From Streptomyces uncialis (GTDB lineage: Bacteria > Actinomycetota > Actinomycetes > Streptomycetales > Streptomycetaceae): DNA of 64,000 nucleotides. The translations under genes were made by a program, and so were the position numbers. Location of the stretch: assembly GCF_036250755.1 (NCBI RefSeq), contig NZ_CP109583.1, positions 372,001 to 436,000 of the forward strand, given 5' to 3'. This document shows positions 22,959 to 33,900 of the stretch, piece by piece. Position 1 is the stretch's first letter. Each line of letters begins with the position of its first letter. The notes beneath the pieces were generated by a model. It was not told where the DNA came from. It was given only the letters and a program-made list of their open reading frames with translations, and ran no database searches.

Positions 22959-24220
22959 GTCACCACCTCGCCAGGCAGGACGGTCATCCCCGGCTCGGGA
23001 GCGTTCACCAGCACGGACATGTTGCCCGGCGGATGGGCGTTCTCGTAGATGAGCCGGTGCAGCTCGGCGATGTCACCGAACGGTGCCGTGCGGCTCAGGC
23101 AGGGGTCGAGTCTGCCCGCCGCGACCAGGTTGGTGACCTCCCGTGACTCCCGGGCATTGGCGCAGTGCGACCCCTGCAGGCGCTTTTGGAACATCCACAG
23201 GAAGCGCAGGTCCACGTCACCGTTGTAGCCGCTGGTCCCAGCACAGGTGACCACCATCCCGCCGTTGTCGCAGACGTACAGCGATGTCGGCAGGGTGTCC
23301 TGCCCCGGGTGCTCAAGGACGATGCGGGGCGAGCGACGCTCGCCGAGCACGTCCCAGATCCCGCGGCCGAAGGCACGGACACCGCTGAGCCAGTCCTGGT
23401 ACGCGGCGGTGTCGGTGTGGTCCGGCAGCCTGCCCCAGTGGTCGAACTGGGTACGGTTGATCACGCCTCGGGCACCCAGCCGGAGGCAGTGCTCGGCCTT
23501 CTCCTCGGCCGACACCACCGCGATGGGCACGCCGCCGAGCAGATCGACGATCTGGATCGCCATGGAGCCGAGACTGCCCGAGCCGCCCCACACCAGGACC
23601 GGATCGCCCGGCCGGACCGTGTGCGGCGGCCATCCGCACAGCTGGCGGTACGCGGTGGCACCACCGGCAAGGAAGCAGCTGGCCTCCTCCCAGGTGAGCC
23701 GTTCCGGCTTGGGGTGCAGCTGATACTCGTCGACCACGGTGAACTGGGCGAAGGTGCCGAAGTTGAGTTCGTACCCCCAGGCCCGCTGGGAGCGGGAGAC
23801 AGCAGGATCCGTGCCGAGCCTGATGTCGTCCGCCCGCTCATCCCACTTCAGCCCGCCGAACACGACGTGCTCGCCGGCGCGGAACCGGGTGGCGCCCTCG
23901 CCGGTCGCCCAGACCACCCCCGATCCCTCGGAGCCCGCGATGTGGAAACCGTGCGGGTCGCCCTGTTTCTGCCGGGCGGCGATCACGTCCACGGGTGTGC
24001 CCAGACTGGCCCAGACGCCGTTGTAGTTGATGCCGGCCGCCATCACCATCACCAGCACCTGGCCGGGTCCCACCGGCGGCACCTCGACGACCTCGATCTT
24101 GATCGCGTCCTGCGGCAGGCCGTAGCGCTCCGGGCGGATCAGCGCGGCGTACATGTGATGGGGCACCTCCCCCAGCGGGGGGATCTCGCCCAGCTCGTAG
24201 AGGTCTCGTGTCATGTCCAT
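22955..24220 (-). CDS. Crotonyl-CoA carboxylase/reductase-type enzyme
   Basis: 421 residues, MDR superfamily, closest in pattern to crotonyl-CoA carboxylase/reductase (CCR), which makes alkylmalonyl-CoA extender units from 2-enoyl-CoA, CO2 and NADPH. Shared landmarks: INYNGVWASLG, the nucleotide loop VLVWGGSGSLGS and CAGTSGYNGD. Three of four residues known to hold CO2 in characterised CCRs are present by alignment from memory (Asn in NYN, Glu in WGYE, His in LEHPG); the Phe before that Glu is Tyr. It is about 25 residues shorter than typical CCRs, mostly at the N-terminus. AGGGA precedes the ATG at 24220; an ATG at 24214 overlapping the thioesterase stop (ATGA) is the alternative start. Confidence 0.85.
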   Translation of the reverse strand: MDMTRDLYELGEIPPLGEVPHHMYAALIRPERYGLPQDAIKIEVVEVPPVGPGQVLVMVMAAGINYNGVWASLGTPVDVIAARQKQGDPHGFHIAGSEGSGVVWATGEGATRFRAGEHVVFGGLKWDERADDIRLGTDPAVSRSQRAWGYELNFGTFAQFTVVDEYQLHPKPERLTWEEASCFLAGGATAYRQLCGWPPHTVRPGDPVLVWGGSGSLGSMAIQIVDLLGGVPIAVVSAEEKAEHCLRLGARGVINRTQFDHWGRLPDHTDTAAYQDWLSGVRAFGRGIWDVLGERRSPRIVLEHPGQDTLPTSLYVCDNGGMVVTCAGTSGYNGDVDLRFLWMFQKRLQGSHCANARESREVTNLVAAGRLDPCLSRTAPFGDIAELHRLIYENAHPPGNMSVLVNAPEPGMTVLPGEVVT

Positions 24221-24972
24221 CCAATCCCTGCGGCGAGGCGGCGCAACTCCTGGCCGGCCTCTGTGTGTTCCAGCAGATAGAAGTGGCCGCCGGGATAGCC
24301 CCGCCGGTGGGGCGGGCGCGGCACGTCGTCGGCCCACAGCCGGGCTTCGTGCGCGTTCGCCTCGTCGTCGTCCTCGCCGTACCAGATGTGGTATTCCGTG
24401 GCGTCGTGCTGTCCGCCGCGGCGGACCGGCGCGGAGTACGTGTCGATGAGCTGCATGTCGTGGCCGAGGGCCGTCACGGCCAGGTCCACCAGCTCCGTGT
24501 CGGCGAACAGTTCCGGAGGGCAGCCGCCGTACCGAACCATGTCGTCCCTCAGCGCCGCCCGGGACCGGGCGGTGAACGCCGTCGGCGGGAAGGTCGCGAG
24601 TCTGCTCCTCGTCGTGGGCGAGCGGGAACCGGAGAGCACGACACCGGAAACCAGGCGCCGACAACGGTCCGGCAAGGCCTCGACCAGCGCATGGGCCAGC
24701 AACGCACCCATGCTGTGGCCGAAGACGATGGTGGGGCGGTCGAGCAGCGCCTCGAACTCCGGCTGGAGCAGGGTCACCGCTTCTGTGAAGGTGCGTGCCG
24801 GATCGCTGCGGTCGTTGAGTTCCAGCAGGACGACGCCGCAGGTTTCCGGCAGGTGCCGGGCCAGCGGCAGCAGCGACGCGGCCGACCCGCCCGCGTAGTG
24901 CAGCAGCACCACACGGTGCGGGGCGTCCGCGGCACCCAGCACGAGGTGCCGGGACATCGCGCGGGCGCTCAC
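24211..24972 (-). CDS. Type II thioesterase (editing)
   Basis: 253 residues, alpha/beta hydrolase of the kind that removes wrong or stalled acyl groups from carrier-protein arms. Normal catalytic features: HYAGGSAAS near the N-terminus, nucleophile elbow [11 protein letters not shown] (Ser about residue 87) and PGGHFYLL with the His. The start at a GTG (24972) overlaps the NRPS-2 stop in a GTGA; an ATG five codons in is possible. Its Ser elbow contrasts with the other hydrolase of this cluster at 59912-60670, which has Cys in that place, so the two probably have different jobs and this one is the housekeeping editor. Confidence 0.92.
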   Translation of the reverse strand: MSARAMSRHLVLGAADAPHRVVLLHYAGGSAASLLPLARHLPETCGVVLLELNDRSDPARTFTEAVTLLQPEFEALLDRPTIVFGHSMGALLAHALVEALPDRCRRLVSGVVLSGSRSPTTRSRLATFPPTAFTARSRAALRDDMVRYGGCPPELFADTELVDLAVTALGHDMQLIDTYSAPVRRGGQHDATEYHIWYGEDDDEANAHEARLWADDVPRPPHRRGYPGGHFYLLEHTEAGQELRRLAAGIGWT

Positions 24973-27900
24973 GCGGGTGCCCCGTCGTCGAGGACCGCCC
25001 GCAGGACACGACCGATCTCACGTAGCGGTGCGCCATCGAGCATCTGCTGGTGCTCGCAGTCGATCGGATAGGTGGTGATCGTCCCCGTGACATGCGGCCG
25101 CCAGCTGTCCTCGGTCAGGCGGTTCGCACCGTGACCGCGGACGGCGGGGAAGAAGGCCATGTTGCCGTCGAAGGTGCTCGGAGTATGCGATGCAGCCAGC
25201 TCGGTGAAGTTCCGGGAGACCTGCACCAGCCGCTGCGACCGCTCGCCCAGCAGGGCCACCATCGGATTGTCGTGCTCGCGCAGCAGAGTCTCCGCCTCCT
25301 CCGCCGTCATCCCGTCAGGCAGCCGGTCGGGCAGATCACCGACCGTCTCCAGCAGGGTCCGGAGGATGGTCACGCCGTCGGGCGACCCGGTCACCAGCCC
25401 CGCTGCCGGTGCGGCGTCGAGTACGGCCAGCAGTTCCACGTCCTCCCCCGCCCGGAGGAGCCTCGTCGCGACCTCATGGGCGACGATTCCACCGAAGGAC
25501 CAGCCGACGAGCCGGTAAGGGCCCGGTGCGGTCTTCCTGATCCGGGTCGCGTAGTCGGCGGCGAGTTCCGCCACGGATCCCGGCAGCGGGCCGTCGTCGC
25601 TGTATCCGGGAGCCTGCAGGGCGTGGATCGGCGCGGTGTGCGACAGCACCCGGATCAAACCCGAGTAGCGCCAGCCGAGCCCGCTCGCCGGGGGCAGGCA
25701 GAAGACCGGCGCCGCAGTCCCCTGGGGGCGCAGGGACAAGAGGACCTCGAAGGCGGCGTCCTGCGCGATCCCGCCGCCCAGGATGTGCCGACGGGCGAAT
25801 CCGGCGACCGTGGGGGTGAGGAACAGGTCTCTGATGGTCGGCGCACCACCGAGCCGGCGCCGGACCCGGCCGATCAGCCGCATCGCGAGCAGGGAATCGC
25901 CACCGAGGTCGAAGAAGTCGTCATCGGTGCCGACCTCGGACACGCCCAGTACCTCGCGGTACAGCTCGCACAGCACTTCTTCCACCCGGTTCGCCGGAGC
26001 TGTGCGCGCCCGCAGGACGGGCGCCACCACGCCGAGCGCGGCGCGGTCGACCTTGCCGTTGGCCGTCACCGGCAGCGAGTCCCGGACCACGACGGCCGAC
26101 GGCACCAGGTAGGTGGGCAGCAGACCCTGGGCGAAACGGGTCAGTTCGGCAGCGTCCGGCCGGTGTCCGGCCGACGGCACGGCGTACGCCACCAGACGCG
26201 GACCCGTCGGCGCCTCGTGGGAGACAACCACGACGCTGTGTGCGACACCGGGGTGGGTGGCCAGGACGGACTCGACCTCGCCCGGTTCGACCCGGAACCC
26301 CCGGATCTTGACCTGGGTGTCGGCGCGGTCGGCGAACTCCAGCAGACCGTCGGAGTTCAGACGCGCCAGGTCACCGGTGCGGTAGGCGCGTCCGCCGGAC
26401 CCACCCGGCTCGGCGACGTACCGGGTCGCGGTCAGGCCCGCCTGCCCCACGTAGCCGCGGCCGACTCCGTCGCCCGCGACGTAGACCTCGCCGACGGTTC
26501 CCCCGGGTACCGGTCGAAGGACGTCGTCCAGGAGGTGAATCCGGATGCCGGGCAACGGCAGCCCGATGGGCACGGCCGCGCCGACTGTTCCGGCGGAGCG
26601 CATCCGGTGGGCCGTGACGAACACCGTGGTCTCAGCCGGGCCGTATCCGTTGGCGAGGGACAGGCCGGGATTGCGCCGCAGCACCTCCCGTGCGGCGGCG
26701 GGCGGAACGACGTCGCCTCCGAGGAGCACTTCCCGCAGGCCCTCGAAGCACGACGGCTCGTCCTCGACCAGCGTCCGGAACAGGACAGGAGTGAAACACG
26801 CCCACGTGACCCGCTCGTCGCGGATGACGCGGGCGAGCGTGACGGTGTCCAGGTCACCGGGCGGAGAGAGGACGAGGCAGCCGCCGTTGAGCAGAGTGCC
26901 CCAGATCTCCGCGGTAGACGCGTCGAAGGCGAGCGGACTGTGCACGAGCGCCCGGCGCGGCGCGCGGAAGCCCTCCTCACCGGCGATCCAGGTGAGCTCC
27001 CGGCGGGACACGGCCACGGCCTTGGGACGGCCGGTCGAGCCCGAGGTGGACATGACGTAGGCCATGGCTCGTACCGGCACGGCGGGGAACCTGACGTCAT
27101 CGCCGGGCGGCACGACCATGGCCGGATCGATGACCGGGATGCCGAAGTCCGTCGCCCCTTCACCGTCGGCGAGCAGCAGCGCGGCGCGCGACTCGGCCAG
27201 GACGGTCCGTATCCGTGCGGTGGGGAACCTGTGGTCGAGCGGCACGTACGCAGCACCGGCCTTCAGGACACCGAGCAGCGCGGCGACCATCCGGGGCGTG
27301 CGCTCCAGCCGCACAGCCACTGTGACCTCCACACCGGCCCCCGCCGCCACGAAGGCCCGCGCCAGCCGGTCGGACCACGCGTCGAGTTCGGCGTAGGAGA
27401 AGGTCCGACCCTGGCCGGTCACAGCCGGGGCGTCGGGGGTCTTGGCCACATGGCCGGCAAAGACGTCGATCGGATCGCGGTCGGGCGAGTCCGCAGACGG
27501 ACCGGACACCACGGCCCGGGCCCCGTCCCGGTGCCCGGTGACCCGATCGACCGGCTGGCCCGGATCGGCTGCCATCGATTCCAGCGCGTCGCAGATCCAG
27601 GTCACGATCTGCTCCGCCCGGGCCGGGGCGATCAGGTCGGCACGGTGGACCAGTCGTAGCCCCATCCCGTCGGGGTGGGCGGCAGCCACCAGGCCGATCG
27701 GATAGTGCATCCCGTCCCTGGCCTGCTCCATCCGGACGGCCGTGTCGGCCTGGCCCACCCGGACGGCGCCCCCGCCGGTCGGATAGTTCTCGAAGGCCAG
27801 CGCGGTGTCGAACAGTTCACCGGCACCGATCAGCCTGTGCACCTCGGCGAGCCCGAGGTGATGCGCCTCGCCGAGGGCCGCCTGTTCGGCCTGGAAGCGG

Positions 27901-30900
27901 CGCAGCGAGTCCGCCACGGTCTCGGCGGAGCGCGCGGTGAGCCGGACCGGCAGGGTGTTGATGAAGCAGCCGATCATCGACTCGATGCCAGGGACAGCCG
28001 GCGATCGTCCCGACACCACGCTGCCGAAGACCACGTCCCGCCGTCCGGTGAGACGGCCGAGCACGAGCCCCCAGGCGACGTGCACCATGGCGCTGGTCGT
28101 GACACCCAGCGCACGAGCCGTCTCCTGTACCAGGGTCGCGACCCGCGCGGGCAGTTGCCGACGCACTTCCTGCCGCGGGCCGGCGGGCTCACCGCTGCCG
28201 GGAGCCACTCGGCAGCTGTCCACACCCGACAGGGCGGCCCGCCAGGCCTCCCGTGCCGCCTCCCTGTCTTGCCCCACCAGCCATGACGCGAAGGCACGGT
28301 GGGGAGTCACGGTGGGCAGCCGGGCTTCGTCCCCAGCGGTCCGGTAGGCGGCGAAGAGTTCGCGCAGCAGCAACGGCAGCGACCAGCCGTCCAGCAGGAT
28401 GTGATGGTGGGTCATGACCAACCGGTGTTCTTCTTGGGCCAGCCGCACCAAGAGCATCCGGATCAGAGGCGGAGCGGCCAGGTCGAAGCCCGCGCGGCGT
28501 TCCTCGGCCGCCAACGCGGCCAGCTCGGCCGCATCGGCAGCCGCGGCTTCCTTCCAGGGGACGGCCGCCTGTCCGGCGATCACCTGGACAGGGGGGCCGT
28601 CCGGTGTCTGGACGAACGCCGCGCGCAGGGCGTCGTGGCGTTCGACAACCGTCTGGACCGCTTGACGCAGTGCGTCGGAATCCAGCTCTTCAGGCAGGGC
28701 GAGGACGCTCTGCACCACGTACGGGTCGTCGTGTTCGCGGTCGGGGCCGTCGAGCAGCGCGTGGAAGAGCAGGCCTTCCTGCAAGGGGGTGACCGGCAGC
28801 ACGTCCGAGAGTGCCGGCCAGGTCCGCTCGATCCAGTCCACCTGCTGCTGGGCGAGGTCGACGAGCGGGAAGTCCGAGGGACTCCGGGTGGCCGTCGCGC
28901 CGTGCGCGTGGACGACGATGCCCTCCAGAGCCTCGAACCAGAGATCGGCCAGGTCTTCCACGTCCCGCTCGGCCAGCACCCCGGCCGGCCAGGTCCAGTT
29001 CGCGACGAGTCGTGGTCCCTCGGGGGTGTCCCTGATCATGGTGTCGAGCGCTACGGTGTGGGCCACGGCCCGCGCGGCGGTTTCCCGCGGCGTCGTCGCG
29101 GGGGCGGAATCCGCCGGACCGGTCATCCGCCCCAGGTAGTTGACGCAGATCTGCGGTGTGCCCACCCGGGCCAGCAGCGGCATGCTCTGGGGATTGAGGT
29201 AGCGCAGCAGGCCGAAGCCGAGCCCGGAGTCGGGCACGGACCGCAGCCGCTCCTTCACCTGCTTCACTGCCGAGCCCACGCCCGGGGCACCGCGTCGGAC
29301 GTCTGCCCACTCCAGTGCCCCGGGATCGAGGGCCACCGGGTGCAGCGTGGTGAACCATCCGACAGTCCGGGTGAGGTCGAGTCCGTCCTGCTCGACCCGG
29401 CCGTGCCCCTCCACGTCGAGCAGAACCGCGCTCGTCGCGGGGATGCCCCGGCGCTTTCGCCACTCGCCGACGGCCAGAGCAAGCGCGGTGAGCAGCACAT
29501 CGGGTACCCGGCCGTGGAACGCCGCCGGGGCGTCGGTGAGGAGCGGAGCCGTGGTCCCGGCCCGGGCCGTCCGCAGGATCGACCCGGTCGTGGCGACGGT
29601 GTCCTCGAAGGGATCGAGGGGCCGGTCGCCCAGTGCGGGGTCGCAGGTGCGCAGCACGTCCGTCCAATACCGGACCTCGGTGAGCCGGGAACGGTCCGTG
29701 GCGGCGGCGACCAGCCGTTCGGCCCAGCGCTTGAAGGAGGTGCCGACCGGGGCGAGCTCGACCGTCCGGTCCTCCGCGGAGGCGGTCAGGGCCTGGTCGA
29801 GATCGCCGCTCAGGATGCGCCACGACACCGCGTCCACGACGAGATGATGGGCGGTGAGGGAGAGCAGACCGGGTGCGCCGGGTTCCCCCGGCAGCAGCAC
29901 CGCGGCAAGCATGAGACCGCGGTCGGGGTCGAGACGGTCCCGGGCAGCACCCACCGACTGGGCCGCCAGCTCGCGCAGTGCGTCGCCGGACAGCCCGGTC
30001 GTGTCGGCGACGACGAGCAGGTCCTGCGCGTCGACGGCTCCCGGTTCGGGAATGTCCAGTGCCCACAGCCCTGTGTCGTCGTCCCGGGACAGGCGCATCC
30101 GCAAGGCGTCGTGATGGTCGAGGACGGCCTGCAACGCGGCGGTGACGTGGCGCCGGTCGAGTCCGGCCGGCACCGGGACGGTCACGGACTGCTCGAAGCC
30201 CGCGATGTCGTCACCGAGTTCGCGCAGCCAGTGCATGGCCGGGGTGAGCGGGACCGGGCCCCTCCCCGGATCGGGCACGGGTGCCGGGGTGGGGCGACCG
30301 GACGCAGCCACCGCGGCGAGTTCCGCGATCACCGGGTGCGTGAAGACGTCGCGCGGGGTCAGCGACAGTCCCTCCCGGGCCGCCCGGCTCACCAGTTGTA
30401 TGGCGAGGATGCTGTCGCCGCCGAGCTCGAAGAAGTGGCCGTCGGCCGGCAGGTCGGGCTGACCCAGCAGGTCGCTGATCAGACGGCACAGGACGCGCTC
30501 GTACGCGGTGACCGGGGTACGGCCCGGGGCCCGGCCGGCGCTCGGGGCCGCAGCGGTGGTGGGGGCGGGCAGCTGCGCCCGGTCCACCTTGCCGTGGGCG
30601 GTGAAGGGCAGCGCGTCCACAGGGACGAGCGCGGTCGGCACGAGGTGGTCGGGGACCCGCTCGGCGAGCCATCCGCGCAGCTCGGCGACGCTTGCGCCGC
30701 CGGGTTCCGCGACAATGTACCCGGCCAGCCGTGGCCCGGCCGGAGTGGAGAAGGTGGCCGCCGCTGCGGCGCGCACCGCGGGATGGCCGAGGAGGGCCTG
30801 CTCGACCTCGCCCAGTTCCACGCGGTGTCCGCGGATCTTCACCTGTCCGTCGGCCCGGCCGATGAACTCGAGTTCGTCGTTCCGGTGCCGCCGCACCATG

Positions 30901-33900
30901 TCGCCCGTGCGGTACATGCGCACACCCGGTGCGCCGTACGGATCGGCGACGAACCGGCCGACGGTCGCGGCCGGCTCGCCGCGATAGCCCCGGGCCAGGC
31001 CCGGACCCGACAGGTAGAGCTCGCCGACCATGCCGGGCAGGACCGGGCGCAGCGCGGGATCGAGCACGTACGCCTTGGTGTTGGCGAGCGGCCGGCCGAG
31101 GGGTGGCACACCGTCCCCGGCCAGTGCCCCGGTGATCGTCGACGCCACCGTGCACTCGGTCGGACCGTAGACATTCAGGACCCGGCACGACGAGGCCCAT
31201 CGGTCCACGAGCGAGCCCGGTACCGTCTCGCTGCCCAGGGCGAGCACGAAGCCTTCCGGCAGCGTTCCGGGGCGTATTCGTGCGGCGACGGTCGGGGTCA
31301 GGGTCGTGTGGGTGACGCCGTGGCGCGCAACCAGGTCGGCCAGGTCGGCCGCAGCGGTGACCCGGTCGGTGTCGAGCAGCACCAGGGCCGCGCCCGATGA
31401 CAGGGCGAACAGGATGTCCCCGGTGGCCACGTCGAAGCCCGGTGAGGCGAACTCCAGGACACGGCTTCCCGGCCCGACCTGATAGGCATCAGCAAGGCTG
31501 AGGGCCAGGCCCGGCAGTCCGCGGTGGGTGACCAGCACGCCCCGTGGGGTGCCGGTCGAACCCGAGGTGTGGATCAGGTAGGCCGGATGGTCGGGTGACC
31601 AGGGACGCAGCCGATCGGCGTCGGTGGGGTCGTGAGCGGGGAGGTCCGGCAGGTGTTCGGCCGGGTCCAGGACGGGCGCGTCCGCCGGTCCCGTGTCGCC
31701 CTTGGCCAGGACCAGTGCGGGAGAGGCCCGGTCGAACAGCAGGCGCATCCGCTCGGCCGGGTAGTCGGGGTCCACCGGCATGTACGCCGCGCCGGATTTC
31801 AGTACCGCCAGCAGGGCCACGATCAGGTCGACGGACTGGGGGAGGTGGAGCGCGACGATCTGCTCCGCGCCGATCCCCCGCGTGATGAGCCGGTGGGCCA
31901 GCCGGTTGGCGCGCTCGTTGAGCTCCTGATAGCTGATGCGGTCTGCGCCGCACACGACGGCGTCGTCGTCCAAGCGGTGCGGGACGTGCCGTTCGAAGGC
32001 GGCCAGCGCGTGCTCGACGGGCACAGGGCGGTCGGTGTCGTTCCAGGGGAGCTGTTCGGTGGCCGGCTCCAGGCGCGCCGCCCCGATCCGCAACGTGGGA
32101 TCAGCCGCGACCTGGTCGAGGAAGAGCACCAGCCGCGCGGCCAGTTCCTCCCCGGTACGCCGGTCGAACAGGTCTGTGGCGAGTTCCAGGGCTCCTGCGA
32201 GGCCTTCGTACTCCCTGGCGGCTCCACGGCGTTCGGCGACGTTGACGGCAAGGTCGTACTTCGCCGCGACATGGCCCGTGAGTTGCGCGCTCACCCGTAT
32301 CTCGTCGAGGCGCAACGGGGAAGCGCCGTACTGGTCGAACGCCAGCATGACCTGCACCAGAGGGTTGCGGGCCATGGACCGCTCGGCACCGAGCACGTCG
32401 ACGAGCCGTTCGAAGGGCACGTCCTGGTGGGAGTATGCGGCCAGGTCGGTCTGCCGGACACGGTCCAGCAAGGTGGTGAAGTCCGGATCGCCGCTGGTGT
32501 CGGTGCGCAGGACCAACGTGTTGGCGAAGAACCCGATCATCGGGTCCAGCGCGCTGTCGTCGCGGCCGGCCACCGGTGTTCCGATCGGAACGTCGGTGCC
32601 GGCGCCGTGCCGGGTGAGCACCGCGGCGAGGGCCGCGTGCATCACCATGAACAGCGTCACGCCGTGGCGTGCGGCGAGCTCGGCGAGCAACCGATGGGTG
32701 TCCGCGCAGACGGTGTACTCCACCAGTTCGCCCTGGTGCCCCGCGGCCTCCGGGCGTGGGCGGTCGGTGGGCAGCGGGAGCTCCTCGGGCAGTTCGGCCA
32801 GTGTGTCGCCCCAGTACCGGATCTGCTGGGCGATCATGCTGTCGGGATCGTTCTCGTCTCCGAGAAGCGCGCGCTGCCACATCGTGTAGTCCGCGTACTG
32901 CACGGGCAGCGGGGGCCAGTCGGGGGCGACGGACCGCTTGCGAGCGGCATAGGCGGTGGACAGGTCCGTGGCGAGTGGTTCGAGGGAGCCTCCGTCGCCG
33001 GCGATGTGGTGAAGCACCACCGACAGGACGTGGTCCTCGGGGGCGATCCTGAACAGCCGTGCCCGCAGCGGAGGTTCCTCGGCAAGGTCGAAGGCGTGCG
33101 CCGATGCCGCGGCAAGTTCCGCCGCGAGTGCGTCGGGTGCGACGTGGCCGACGGTCAGGCCGGGCCAGATGTCGTCGACGGGGAGGATGCGCTGGCAGGG
33201 CACGCCGTGGTCGCTGTCGATGACCGTGCGCAGCACTTCGTGCCGGTCCACCACGTCACTCAGGGCGGCCTGCAGGGCCGTCGCGTCCAGGGGTCCCCTC
33301 AGGCGCAGCGCGAACGGGATGTTGTAGGTCGCCGACGGCCCTTCCAGACGGTCGAGCACCCACAGACGCTGCTGGGCGAACGACAGCGGTACGCGGGTGG
33401 GCCGGGTCACCGGGGCGACGCGGGGACGGGCGGCTGCCCTGTCGTCGAGCACCGTGTCGAGGGCGCGCACCGTCGTGGCCTCGAAGAGCTGTCGGATGGG
33501 CAGCTCCACCCCCAGTGCGTCGCGTACCCGGCCGATCAGCCGAACGGCCAGCAGGGAGTGTCCGCCGAGCGCGAAGAAGTCCTCGTCGACGCCCACCGAC
33601 GGGCGCTCGAGCACCTCGGCGAACAGGGCGCACAGGGTCTCCTGACGCGGCGTCGCCGGAGGCGTCACGTCCATGGCGAGCCGAGGGGCGGGCGGGCGTA
33701 CGGCCGGAGCGGGGGCGACGGTGTACTCGGTCGGCACGAGGTGTTCCGGCAGCCATCGAGCGGCGAACGCGCGCAGCCGGTCGACATCGAGAGCATGGCC
33801 GTCCTCGGCGATGACGTGCACCGCGACGGTCTGCCTCCCGGCTTCCGTGTCGTGGTGGAGCACGGCGGCCACCTGCTGAACGTCGTCGTGTTCGGCCAGG

